In this document: piece by piece, positions 1 through 7,272 of the stretch
How the letters are laid out: each line of letters starts with the position of its first letter
Numbering within the stretch: position 1 is the first letter of the stretch
NCBI GenBank assembly: GCA_020719105.1
Contig: DYQV01000094.1
Span: forward strand, 1-8,637
Length of the DNA: 8,637 nt
Source of the DNA: Rikenella microfusus
GTDB taxonomy: Bacteria > Bacteroidota > Bacteroidia > Bacteroidales > SZUA-534
Reading direction: 5' to 3'
Notes under the pieces: generated by a model
Databases searched by the model: none
What the model saw: only the letters and a program-made list of their open reading frames with translations
What the model was told of the DNA's origin: nothing
Translations under genes and position numbers: made by a program

Positions 1-18
1 GGAGGAGCTTTATCGTCA

Positions 19-38
19 GGATTATTCATGAATAATCC
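19..38. repeat. Perfect 20-bp palindrome
   Basis: The sequence GGATTATTCATGAATAATCC equals its own reverse complement over all 20 bases. An imperfect inverted repeat follows at 46-68 (arms 46-56 and 58-68, 9 of 11 pairs). Both lie downstream of the minus-strand gene that ends at 99. They could form a transcription end structure or a protein-binding site, but no clear U-tract follows on either strand, so the role is open. Confidence 0.6.
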
Positions 39-98
39 GGGCTAACAGATTAGATTCAATCTTTTCTGACCCTTTTCTCAATTATATATTAGAAGAAA

Positions 99-1367
99 TT
101 ATGTTTTAAGCTTTTTCTTTTTTGCCGCAGGGAAGAGTATATTATTTAATATTAACCGATAGCCGGGTGAATTGGGATGTAAATCGAGGCTGGTAGGTTC
201 ATCGCCCACAAAATGACGATAATCTTCCGGATCGTGTCCACCATAAAACGACCAAGTACCATTGCCTAATTCGCCATGAATATAGCGGGCTTCACCAGCC
301 GTTTTGTATTCACCCATTATCAATACATCGGGTTTGATAACATCTTTGTTGAAAGCGGTGGTTTGTCCCATAAAACCTTTAATAATTGAAGTATGGTTTT
401 GACAAAGCATGGTAGGTATAGGGTCCCACTTAGCCGAGAATTCAAAGAGGGTGAAAAAATCTTCGCTTTCAACCACTTTGCGCGAAGTGGTTACATCAAT
501 ATCGGAAAATTCATATTCATAAGGGTTTTTACTCACCTTAAAATTTCTGAAAGCAAAGGTTTTGGTAAAATCAAGTTTTTTGTTAAAATCGGGATCTGAT
601 GGATCCCCATCAAACATGGATTCGCAAATATCGATGCCAGATGCCGCCAAAGAAATATCGTAGCTATCAGTAGCCGAACACATAGCAAATAAAAAACCAC
701 CTTTACTAACATATTCTTTAATGGTTTGCGCCACAAACAGTTTTAGTTCCGATACTTTTAAAAATCCTAACTCCGCAGCTTCTTTTTCGGCATTATAAAC
801 CTGATTTCGGTACCAAGCCATATTTTGATAGGCTGCATAAAACTTTCCATATTGGCCTGTAAAATCCTCATGATGCAAGTGCAACCAATCGTACTTTACC
901 AAGTCACCATGCACTATCTCTGCATCATAAATAATGTCGTAAGGAATTTCGGCATAAGTTAATACTAAAGTTACCGCATCATCCCAGGGAAGCTTGTCCT
1001 TTGGAGAATAAACTGCCACTTTAGGAGCTTTTTCCAGTTTAACAGCATCCATGTTCACTTCATCTGTGGCTATCTCTGATAAAATAGCTTGGGCTTGCAC
1101 ATCGGCAATTACTTCAAAGCTGATGCCCCGAACCATACATTCCGTCTCAATTTCTTTTTGATAGCCGGTTAAAAAACTACCTCCCCGATAATTCAAAAGC
1201 CATTGTACCTCCAGATTATTTTGCAAAACCCAATAAGTAAGACCATACGCTTTTAAATGATTGGTTTGGCTTTCATCCATGGGAATGAGAATTGAAGCCG
1301 CATGGCTTTTAATTCCTATTACAAGAACCAAAAAGAAAACCATTGTTTGGGATAATATACTCCTCAT
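99..1367 (-). CDS. Secreted protein of unknown function, 'asparagine synthetase B'-labelled family of Bacteroidota
   Basis: This is a 422-residue protein with an ATG start. Residues 1-24 look like a Sec signal peptide: a hydrophobic stretch from about residue 9 to 18, then SHA-A as a likely type I cleavage site near 23/24, which predicts export to the periplasm. I recall close Bacteroidota homologues being annotated 'asparagine synthetase B', but I see no N-terminal Cys2 glutaminase nucleophile and no SGGxDS ATP-pyrophosphatase motif, so that name should not be trusted. What is visible is GGFLFAMCSATDS at 223-235, which resembles a nucleophile elbow with Cys230, and FYGGHDPEDY at 374-383 with His378. 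WLHLHHEDFTGQYGKF at 161-176 is rich in His and acidic residues. I infer a class I glutamine-amidotransferase-like fold, possibly a hydrolase. The protein ends in a lysine-rich tail. It lies 98 bp downstream of dnaB in the same direction, probably with its own promoter. Confidence 0.75.
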   Translation of the reverse strand: MRSILSQTMVFFLVLVIGIKSHAASILIPMDESQTNHLKAYGLTYWVLQNNLEVQWLLNYRGGSFLTGYQKEIETECMVRGISFEVIADVQAQAILSEIATDEVNMDAVKLEKAPKVAVYSPKDKLPWDDAVTLVLTYAEIPYDIIYDAEIVHGDLVKYDWLHLHHEDFTGQYGKFYAAYQNMAWYRNQVYNAEKEAAELGFLKVSELKLFVAQTIKEYVSKGGFLFAMCSATDSYDISLAASGIDICESMFDGDPSDPDFNKKLDFTKTFAFRNFKVSKNPYEYEFSDIDVTTSRKVVESEDFFTLFEFSAKWDPIPTMLCQNHTSIIKGFMGQTTAFNKDVIKPDVLIMGEYKTAGEARYIHGELGNGTWSFYGGHDPEDYRHFVGDEPTSLDLHPNSPGYRLILNNILFPAAKKKKLKT

Positions 1368-1396
1368 TAATTAAAATTAAACCGTGTTTTAAAAAT

Positions 1397-1404
1397 CAAA
1401 AATA
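1397..1404 (-). promoter_or_regulatory. Candidate Bacteroidota -7 element for the secreted-protein gene
   Basis: On the minus strand this reads TATTTTTG, an exact match to TAnnTTTG, about 30 bases before the start codon at 1367. I see no TTTG -33 element at the expected distance, and the surrounding DNA is very AT-rich, so a chance match is possible. Confidence 0.35.
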
Positions 1405-1465
1405 ATAATTAAATGGTTCCTTGCCCATTCTTCAATAATTGAGAATTGAGAAATTGGGAGTCTTT

Positions 1466-3019
1466 TTAAAATGGGGCGTCACCAGCTTCTTCAAAACGTT
1501 GATCTATGTTAAAACCCGGATTATCAAAACCAGCATTAACAGGCAAAGCTGCTTCTTTTTGACCTCCTGGAATTTCTTCGTTCATTTTCGAAGGATAAGT
1601 AATTCCATTTGCACCTGGGCTGGTAATGGAAAAAGTTTCTTCCACATCGCAGAAACGGGTAAATTCTTTTTTAAACCTCAACCGAACATCGCCAGTTGCT
1701 CCGTTACGATGTTTTGCTACAATAATCTCTGCCAATCCAATGAGTGAGTTACCCAAGGTATCTTCAGTCAATCCAAAGTATTCGGGACGGTGAATAAACA
1801 GCACCATATCGGCATCCTGCTCAATTGCACCTGATTCACGTAAGTCGGAAAGCTGCGGCCTTTTATCGCCTGCACGCATTTCAACGGAACGGTTTAACTG
1901 CGAAAGTGCTATGATAGGCACATTTAATTCTTTGGAAATAGCTTTAAGCGATCGCGAAATAGAACTTACTTCCTGCTCTCTGGAAGCCTGAATACCTGCT
2001 GTCATTAACTGCAGGTAGTCAATAATTACCAGTTCAATTTTATGCTGCATAACTAACCGACGCAATTTAGCCCGGAGTTCAAATATAGAAAGCGCTGGAG
2101 TATCATCAATATAAATGGGGGCATCTTCGAGGTTTCTGATTTTTGATTCCAACTGAGCCCATTCGTAATCCTTAAGCTTTCCGTTTTTAATTTTATCGCT
2201 GCTAAGTTCCGTTTCACTTATAATTAACCGGTTTACTAATTGAATGCTCGACATTTCGAGTGAGAAAAAAGCTACCGGCCTTTTATGCTCCACTGCAGTA
2301 TTGCGAGCCATAGAAAGCACAAAAGCTGTTTTTCCCATAGCAGGACGGGCGGCAATAATAACCAAGTCAGAAGCTTGCCAACCAGAAGTTAATCGGTCGA
2401 GCTCAGTAAATCCACTGGGAACACCACTCAATCCGTCAGGTCGTTTACCTGATTCTTCAATTTGATGAATTGCCTCACGGATAACCACATCAATCTTAGA
2501 AACTTCGCGCTTTATATTTCCTTCTGCAATATTGAATAATTCGCGCTCCGCCTGATCTAACATATCCGAAACATCATCAGATTCCTCAAAAGCCCGTGTT
2601 TGAATGTTTGATCCCACGCGAATAAGCTCGCGCTGGATGTGTTTTTGAGCAATTATGCGGGCATGGTATTCAAGGTGTGCGGTAGATGCTACTTTATTGG
2701 TAAGTTGCGCCAAATAAAACGCTCCCCCCACCAATTCAATCTCTCCATTAATCTTCAATTGTTGGGTTACTGTATGAATGTCGATGGGTTTATGCTCCAA
2801 TGACAGCGACAAAATTGCTTTAAATATCTTACCATGAGCATCGTTATAAAAGCTATCGGGTATCAAGATATCGATTACCGTATGCACCGCATCCTTTTCA
2901 AGCATCAAAGCACCTAATACAGCTTCCTCAAATTCAAGTACTTGAGGAGGTATTTTACCATAATCAAGAGTACTTTTATCAGTAGTATTTTTGCTGGAAT
3001 TGTATTTTTTTTCTGCCAT
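1466..3019 (-). CDS. dnaB: Replicative DNA helicase DnaB
   Basis: DnaB is the hexameric helicase that unwinds the chromosome ahead of the replisome and interacts with primase and the clamp loader. The 517-residue product has the expected two parts: an N-terminal helical domain (about residues 25-130) and a RecA-like ATPase. Walker A is ARPAMGKT at about 224-231, Walker B is LVIIDYLQLM at about 330-339, the ALSQLNRSVE motif is at about 371-380, and AKHRNGATG near 435-443 matches the arginine-finger loop. No intein interrupts the motifs. An acidic tail of about 50 residues follows the core and is probably disordered. The frame can be extended by three codons to a TTG at 3028, but the ATG at 3019 is the better start. 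A well-spaced promoter lies just upstream, and the gene is divergent from ispE. Confidence 0.97.
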   Translation of the reverse strand: MAEKKYNSSKNTTDKSTLDYGKIPPQVLEFEEAVLGALMLEKDAVHTVIDILIPDSFYNDAHGKIFKAILSLSLEHKPIDIHTVTQQLKINGEIELVGGAFYLAQLTNKVASTAHLEYHARIIAQKHIQRELIRVGSNIQTRAFEESDDVSDMLDQAERELFNIAEGNIKREVSKIDVVIREAIHQIEESGKRPDGLSGVPSGFTELDRLTSGWQASDLVIIAARPAMGKTAFVLSMARNTAVEHKRPVAFFSLEMSSIQLVNRLIISETELSSDKIKNGKLKDYEWAQLESKIRNLEDAPIYIDDTPALSIFELRAKLRRLVMQHKIELVIIDYLQLMTAGIQASREQEVSSISRSLKAISKELNVPIIALSQLNRSVEMRAGDKRPQLSDLRESGAIEQDADMVLFIHRPEYFGLTEDTLGNSLIGLAEIIVAKHRNGATGDVRLRFKKEFTRFCDVEETFSITSPGANGITYPSKMNEEIPGGQKEAALPVNAGFDNPGFNIDQRFEEAGDAPF

Positions 3020-3044
3020 CGGTTCCAAATTTTTAAAAGGATAG

Positions 3045-3077
3045 CAAAGTTAGAAAAAGATACTTTCGGGACTCAAA
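3045..3077 (-). promoter_or_regulatory. Bacteroidota-type promoter of dnaB
   Basis: On the minus strand, TAACTTTG at 3045-3052 matches the -7 consensus TAnnTTTG exactly. TTTG at 3074-3077 fits the -33 element, with a 21-bp spacer. The predicted transcript would start roughly 20 bases before the ATG at 3019, giving a short leader without an obvious Shine-Dalgarno sequence. This is the only promoter in the window with both elements well placed. Confidence 0.65.
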
Positions 3078-3112
3078 GTAAATACCGATATTTATGAAAT
3101 AAATAACTCACA

Positions 3113-3123
3113 GGTTATTAACC
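3113..3123. repeat. Short palindrome GGTTATTAACC between dnaB and ispE
   Basis: Two perfect 5-bp arms surround a central T. The site lies between the divergent dnaB promoter and the ispE start, a position where an operator could act, but an 11-bp AT-rich palindrome can arise by chance. Confidence 0.25.
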
Positions 3124-3151
3124 ATAAAAAATAACTTTTGTTGATAAAAAA

Positions 3152-3976
3152 ATGATACTTTTTCCGAATGCAAAAATAAATCTTGGCCTTTCAATACTTA
3201 ACAAAAGAGCCGATGGATATCATAATCTGGAAACAGTAATGTATCCTATAAATTTGACCGACATAATTACATTGAATCATTCCGACTCCTTGAACAAAGG
3301 GGAAAAAATTATCTTTAGTTCCACAGGCCTCAAAATTGATGGAAATCCCAACGAAAATCTGATAATTAAAGCATACAACTTATTAAACACTGATTACCAA
3401 CTACCTTCACTTTCAGTTCATTTACATAAAACAATTCCTTTTGGAGCTGGATTGGGTGGAGGTTCAGCCGATGGTTCTTTTATGCTTAGCGGGTTAAACC
3501 GCTTGTTAAAACTAACTATAAGTGATAAAAAACTTGAAAATTATGCTGCTCAATTGGGAAGCGATTGCCCCATGTTTATTAAAAATAAGCCGGTATTGGC
3601 GGAAAGCCGGGGTGAGCTGCTAAGCCCTTTAACTATTGATCTTTCAGCTTTTTGTATTGCAGTGGTAATTCCACCCATTCCTATAAGTACCAAAGAAGCG
3701 TATAGCATGGTAAAACCATCGAACCCTTCCTTTAGAGTGAAAGAAATTATTAAAGAACCTATCGAAACTTGGAAGGGTGTTTTATTAAATGATTTTGAGA
3801 CCTCGGTTTTTAAGCAAAAACCTGAAATAAGAGCAATTAAAGAAAAGCTATACGAGGTTGGGGCTATTTATGCTTCCTTATCAGGAAGTGGTTCTGCCAC
3901 CTTTGGAATATTTAAGAGCAAACCCGATTTGAAAAATATTTTCCCAAAAAATTATTTTATCTGGTTATCAAAATAA
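3152..3976 (+). CDS. ispE: 4-diphosphocytidyl-2-C-methyl-D-erythritol kinase IspE
   Basis: IspE is a cytoplasmic GHMP kinase that phosphorylates the 2-hydroxyl of CDP-methylerythritol with ATP, the fourth step of the MEP isoprenoid route. At 274 residues it is close to the usual length. N-terminal FPNAKINLGL carries the conserved Lys8 and Asn10. The glycine-rich GHMP ATP loop is PFGAGLGGGSADGS at 96-109. GSDCPMF at 136-142 holds the catalytic Asp138, and the third GHMP motif SLSGSGSATFGIF is at 242-254. It starts at an ATG immediately after a run of A residues. AACTTTTG at 3133-3140 is a one-mismatch match to the -7 consensus, so it may have its own weak promoter. It is the only plus-strand gene here, divergent from dnaB and convergent with the biotin carrier gene, so it is probably monocistronic. 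Confidence 0.96.
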   Translation: MILFPNAKINLGLSILNKRADGYHNLETVMYPINLTDIITLNHSDSLNKGEKIIFSSTGLKIDGNPNENLIIKAYNLLNTDYQLPSLSVHLHKTIPFGAGLGGGSADGSFMLSGLNRLLKLTISDKKLENYAAQLGSDCPMFIKNKPVLAESRGELLSPLTIDLSAFCIAVVIPPIPISTKEAYSMVKPSNPSFRVKEIIKEPIETWKGVLLNDFETSVFKQKPEIRAIKEKLYEVGAIYASLSGSGSATFGIFKSKPDLKNIFPKNYFIWLSK

Positions 3977-4135
3977 AAGAGGCTGTCAGATAAGAAGATT
4001 TAACCACAAAGAACACAAAGAATACTCAAAGGACACCAAGATTAACATATTGATAATTAATTCTTTGCGTACTCGGTGAATAGCTCTGCGACCTTTGTGG
4101 TTATTGCTTTTCTTACTTTTTAGACAGCCACTTTT
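3975..4135. repeat. Outer inverted repeat, likely bidirectional terminator
   Basis: The arms 3975-3987 and 4123-4135 pair at 12 of 13 positions, including a perfect GGCTGTC/GACAGCC core. On the plus strand the right arm runs into CTTTTTATT. On the minus strand the opposite arm ends in CTCTTTTATTTTG. Both strands therefore show the GC stem plus T-tract expected of a terminator, and the flanking genes, ispE and the biotin carrier, converge on it. The stop codons of both genes lie at the edges of the arms. The arms are unusually far apart because a second inverted repeat sits between them. Confidence 0.65.
4001..4103. repeat. Inner inverted repeat with phased CACAAAG-like heptamers
   Basis: The arms 4001-4011 (TAACCACAAAG) and 4093-4103 are perfect 11-bp inverted copies. 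Inside each arm the heptamer recurs in degenerate form. On the left, plus strand, CACAAAG starts at 4005 and 4014, CTCAAAG at 4025 and CACCAAG at 4034. On the right, read on the minus strand, CACAAAG begins at 4099, CGCAGAG at 4090, CACCGAG at 4078 and CGCAAAG at 4069. The spacings are 9, 11, 9 and 9, 12, 9, so the two arms mirror each other. I recall similar ACCACAAAG...CTTTGTGGT elements as dispersed intergenic repeats in environmental genomes. No ORF is encoded. Confidence 0.75.
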
Positions 4136-4452
4136 TATTCTATTTCAATGAGCAATTCATTTTTGGGAACCATAACCCCTTCCTTTACATGAATGGTTTT
4201 AACTATTCCACTTACAGGGGCTTCCACCAGGTTTTTCATTTTCATTGCTTCAAGCAATAACAATTTAGTTCCCTGTTTAACCTTTTGTCCTTCCTTAACA
4301 AATATTTTAAGAATATTTCCCGGAATATACGCTTTAATTAATTTGGGGTTGTATGGCTCCCATTGTTTCCGGTTTATAAACTTCGCGGTTAACGTGGTTT
4401 TATAATTGGTTCCACCAATACATAATGTATCCAGTTTAACTTTTTTTTCCAT
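4135..4452 (-). CDS. Biotin carboxyl carrier protein of an acyl-CoA carboxylase or decarboxylase
   Basis: This 105-residue protein carries a C-terminal biotinyl domain. The hallmark EAMKM at 68-72 places the biotin on Lys71. IPGNILKIFVKEGQKVKQG (43-61) and APVSGIVKTIHVKEG (78-92) are the paired half-domains of the barrel fold. The first 40 residues, with RKQWEPYNPKLIKA at 28-41, replace the Pro/Ala-rich linker of classical AccB and match short carriers I recall from Bacteroidota. Carboxylated biotin would swing to the carboxyltransferase encoded immediately upstream (11-bp gap, same strand). It is not the fatty-acid-synthesis AccB, which is longer and usually sits beside accC. Its exact name (mmdC- or pccA-like) depends on a partner not in this window. 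Transcription probably ends in the inverted repeat that begins at its stop codon. Confidence 0.93.
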   Translation of the reverse strand: MEKKVKLDTLCIGGTNYKTTLTAKFINRKQWEPYNPKLIKAYIPGNILKIFVKEGQKVKQGTKLLLLEAMKMKNLVEAPVSGIVKTIHVKEGVMVPKNELLIEIE

Positions 4453-4463
4453 ACTATATTGGT

Positions 4464-6008
4464 TTAAAATGGTGGTATTCCATGTTTCTTTTTCGGACGG
4501 CCATCGTTTTTGTTTTTTGAAACTTCAATGGCGTGCATTAATAACTTGCGTGTTTCCTTGGGCTCAATTACGGTATCAATATACCCCTTTGCAGCGGCAA
4601 CATACGGATTTGCAAATTTTTCTTTGTACTCTTCCACCTTTAACTTACGCATTGCATCCGGATTTTCAGCCTCCATAATCTCCTTACGGAAAATAATATT
4701 AGCCGCTCCTTCGGGCCCCATAACTGCTATTTCAGCACTCGGCCAAGCAAAAACAAAATCGGCACGAAGGTGACGCGAATTCATTGCAATATAGCCTCCA
4801 CCATAAGCTTTGCGCAAGATAACTGTAATTTTAGGAACAGTCGCCTCGCTGTATGAATACAATATTTTTGCTCCATGCCGGATTACCCCAGCATGCTCCT
4901 GATCAACACCGGGCAAATAACCAGGCAAGTCTTCTAAAGTAACCAACGGAACATTAAAGGCATCGCAATAACGAATAAAACGAGCGGCTTTATCTGAACT
5001 ATCGCAATCAAGAACCCCAGCCAATACCATGGGTTGATTGGCAACAAAGCCGATAGTTTCACCATTGATACGGCCAAAACCTATTACTATGTTACGGGCA
5101 AAATCGGCTTGTACCTCAAAAAAGTCGGAATCATCAGCAATTGCTCTGATAACATCACGAACATCATAAGGCTGTGAAGGATCACTTGGAACGATTTTTT
5201 CAATATTGAAACCCGATTTAGGTTCTTTTGGAGGGAATGGTCTGGCTTTTTGGCCGTTATTCCATGGAATGAACGTGATTAATTTCTTAATTTGATCGAA
5301 ACATTCCACTTCGCTATTTGCAAAAAAATGAGCACTACCGGTAACTTCGCTGTGCACTCTTGCTCCACCCAATTCTTCCATTGAAATTTCCTCACCTAAC
5401 ACGGTTTTAATAACTTCCGGTCCGGTGATAAACATTTTTGAGATATTATCAACAACAAAAACAAAGTCGGTTAAAGCAGGTGAATACACTGCACCACCGG
5501 CACAAGGTCCCAAAATTACCGATAATTGAGGAATTACTCCTGATGACAAGGTATTCCGAAAGAAAATTTCGCCATAACCAGCCAATGAGTTAACCCCTTC
5601 CTGAATGCGTGCGCCTCCGGAGTCGTTGATTCCAATCAATGGCACGCGCATTTTGAGTGCATGATCCATAATTTTGGTAATTTTACGTGCATGACTGTAT
5701 CCAAGAGAACCTCCTGCAACCGTAAAATCCTGAGCATAAATACAAATAGGTGCCCCATAAATGGTGCCGGTTCCGGTAATTACCCCATCGCCATGAAGTA
5801 CTTTAGTAGCCATCCCAAAATCGCGGGCTTCGTGCTCAACAAACAAATCATACTCATGAAACGACTCTTTGTCGAGAATTGCCAGAACACGTTCGCGAGC
5901 TGTTAACTTACCAATAGCTTTCTGCTTTTCAATGGCTTGTTCACCACCTCCCATTTGAACCTGTTCCCTCCTCTTTAAGAGGTCCAGTGTTTTTTGTTTT
6001 AACGACAT
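4464..6008 (-). CDS. mmdA: Acyl-CoA carboxyltransferase (methylmalonyl-CoA decarboxylase alpha / propionyl-CoA carboxylase beta)
   Basis: The enzyme moves a carboxyl group between biotin and propionyl-CoA/methylmalonyl-CoA, in the cytoplasm or at the inner face of the membrane. At 514 residues it is full length, with two crotonase-like halves. The first half has NDSGGARIQEG at 128-138 and GPCAGGAVYSPA at 167-178. The second has GYLPGVDQEHAGVIRHGAK at 363-381 and GGYIAMNSRHL at 404-414. The final stretch, PYVAAAKGYIDTVIEP at 468-483 and RPKKKHGIPPF at 504-514, closely resembles MmdA and transcarboxylase 12S. Ile407 sits where, from memory, actinobacterial PccB has a specificity Asp, so substrate calls need care. 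It leads a two-gene operon with the biotin carrier. The gene for a biotin carboxylase, or for OadB/MmdB and OadG-like membrane subunits, is absent nearby, so carboxylase and sodium-pumping decarboxylase remain alternatives. Confidence 0.93.
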   Translation of the reverse strand: MSLKQKTLDLLKRREQVQMGGGEQAIEKQKAIGKLTARERVLAILDKESFHEYDLFVEHEARDFGMATKVLHGDGVITGTGTIYGAPICIYAQDFTVAGGSLGYSHARKITKIMDHALKMRVPLIGINDSGGARIQEGVNSLAGYGEIFFRNTLSSGVIPQLSVILGPCAGGAVYSPALTDFVFVVDNISKMFITGPEVIKTVLGEEISMEELGGARVHSEVTGSAHFFANSEVECFDQIKKLITFIPWNNGQKARPFPPKEPKSGFNIEKIVPSDPSQPYDVRDVIRAIADDSDFFEVQADFARNIVIGFGRINGETIGFVANQPMVLAGVLDCDSSDKAARFIRYCDAFNVPLVTLEDLPGYLPGVDQEHAGVIRHGAKILYSYSEATVPKITVILRKAYGGGYIAMNSRHLRADFVFAWPSAEIAVMGPEGAANIIFRKEIMEAENPDAMRKLKVEEYKEKFANPYVAAAKGYIDTVIEPKETRKLLMHAIEVSKNKNDGRPKKKHGIPPF

Positions 6009-6052
6009 AATAAATTATTTTTGATTAAACATCATAATTCCAATATGTTAGC

Positions 6053-6088
6053 CAATTATAAGCAGCTTAAAAGCTTTATTTTTTAAGC
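6053..6088 (-). promoter_or_regulatory. Candidate control region of the carboxyltransferase operon
   Basis: A perfect inverted repeat, GCTTAAAA (6065-6072) and TTTTAAGC (6081-6088) with an 8-base loop, lies 57 bp before the carboxyltransferase start. Directly downstream on the minus strand is TATAATTG (6053-6060), one mismatch from TAnnTTTG. The repeat would fall in the promoter spacer, as an operator might. Alternatively it is a weak hairpin ending the permease transcript, although no T-tract follows. Confidence 0.3.
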
Positions 6089-6175
6089 AAGGCAAGTTAA
6101 ATAAATTTTAATTAACTGAAATTTATGACATACTGAGTTTTGCCATTGTTTATCAGCGAAATTTATTTATGGTTT

Positions 6176-7252
6176 CTATCGGGCTGCTTTCCTATAAAGT
6201 AATAAACCAATAGTTAAATATACAATATTTGGAATCCATACGGCCAAAAGTGGATTCATGTTTGCATTGGTAGCTAAAACAGTGGTTACCTGCATAAACA
6301 AGATGTATGAAAATGCCAGAAAAATACCGATGCCAATATTCAGACCAATACCTCCCCTTGTTTTACGAGAAGATATGCATACACCAATAAGAGTAAGAAT
6401 GATGGTTGAAAATGGATAAGCAAAGCGTTCATTTTTCTCAATCTGCCATAAAGTAACGTTTTCAGAACCAATCATCTTTTCTTGTGCAATAAATTCATTC
6501 AATTCTTTATAATTCATGCCTTCCACAATATTTACCCGATGCCTGAAATCAGAAGGCAACATGTTCAGGGTAGTGTCCAGTCGGCGACCGGTTAGTATCG
6601 AATCAGCACCATCGGTAATATTTCGAATCATATAATTGGTAATTTTCCACTTGTTCAAGGTTGTATCCCATTGCACATAATCGGAAATTAGTTTAAATTT
6701 CAACTCACCATTTTCAAATTTTTCCATGGAAAATTTATAACCAATATCATTAACATTATTATAACTCTCCATATAAACGAAATTATCGGGGAGTATTTGC
6801 CGGTGAATATTTTTTTCATCGTTTCTGAATCGGCCGTTGATGTAAACATCCTCGAATGCAAGTCTTTTTTTATTTGCTGGGGGAATAACCCAATTTATTA
6901 ATATAAAGGAAAAAATAGTAAGAATTAATGACGCTACAAAATATGGAACCATCAACCGACGAAAGCTAACGCCACTGCTTAATATGGCTATAATTTCAGA
7001 ATTCCCGGCTAATTTTGATGTAAAAAATATAACCGAAATGAAGGTAAATAAAGCAGAAAATAAATTGGCAAAATAAGGAATAAAGTTAAAGTAATAGTCA
7101 AAAATGATGGCCTTTATAGGTGCTTCCTTTTCAAGAAAATCATCAATCTTTTCTGACACATCGAAGATGATAACTATGCAAATGAGTAGCATGAGAGAGA
7201 AAAAAAACGTACTCAGAAACTTTTTAATGAAATATAAATCTAGCTTTTTCAA
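6176..7252 (-). CDS. LptF/LptG-family permease (YjgP/YjgQ)
   Basis: LptF and LptG are the membrane subunits of the LptB2FG ABC transporter that extracts lipopolysaccharide from the inner membrane and feeds it to the Lpt bridge. The 358-residue protein shows the family layout: six hydrophobic segments at about 14-31, 55-77, 100-122, 279-294, 301-321 and 334-353, with a periplasmic beta-jellyroll-type domain of about 150 residues between the third and fourth. SKLAGNSEIIAILSSGVS at 79-96 is the conserved cytoplasmic coupling region. The start is a TTG at 7252; no in-frame ATG exists between it and the tgt stop, and MKKLDLYFIKKF is the normal family N-terminus. It lies 36 bp after tgt on the same strand. 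Whether it plays the LptF or LptG part cannot be told here, so I give no symbol. Confidence 0.92.
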   Translation of the reverse strand: MKKLDLYFIKKFLSTFFFSLMLLICIVIIFDVSEKIDDFLEKEAPIKAIIFDYYFNFIPYFANLFSALFTFISVIFFTSKLAGNSEIIAILSSGVSFRRLMVPYFVASLILTIFSFILINWVIPPANKKRLAFEDVYINGRFRNDEKNIHRQILPDNFVYMESYNNVNDIGYKFSMEKFENGELKFKLISDYVQWDTTLNKWKITNYMIRNITDGADSILTGRRLDTTLNMLPSDFRHRVNIVEGMNYKELNEFIAQEKMIGSENVTLWQIEKNERFAYPFSTIILTLIGVCISSRKTRGGIGLNIGIGIFLAFSYILFMQVTTVLATNANMNPLLAVWIPNIVYLTIGLLLYRKAAR

Positions 7253-7272
7253 AAGAATGAATATTATGCTAC

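Noticed and set aside
1..45. Possible 3' end of a plus-strand gene at the left edge.
   Set aside because: All three plus frames run open from base 1 to stops between 29 and 45, so the frame cannot be chosen, and the palindrome overlaps it.
1423..1477. Possible dnaB terminator formed by GCCCATT (1423-1429) and AATGGGGC (1470-1477).
   Set aside because: The right arm overlaps the dnaB stop region, pairing needs a bulge, the loop is about 40 bases, and no T-tract follows on the minus strand.
1439..1747. Plus-strand open frame of 102 codons antisense to the dnaB 3' end.
   Set aside because: It is the shadow of a confident gene, has no recognisable domain or promoter, and its composition mirrors the opposite strand.
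3020..3028. Three-codon extension of dnaB to a TTG start.
   Set aside because: The ATG at 3019 lies just downstream, gives a more usual N-terminus, and fits the promoter distance better.
4406..4678. Plus-strand open frame of 90 codons across the carboxyltransferase/biotin carrier junction.
   Set aside because: It lies antisense to two well-supported genes and shows no family features.
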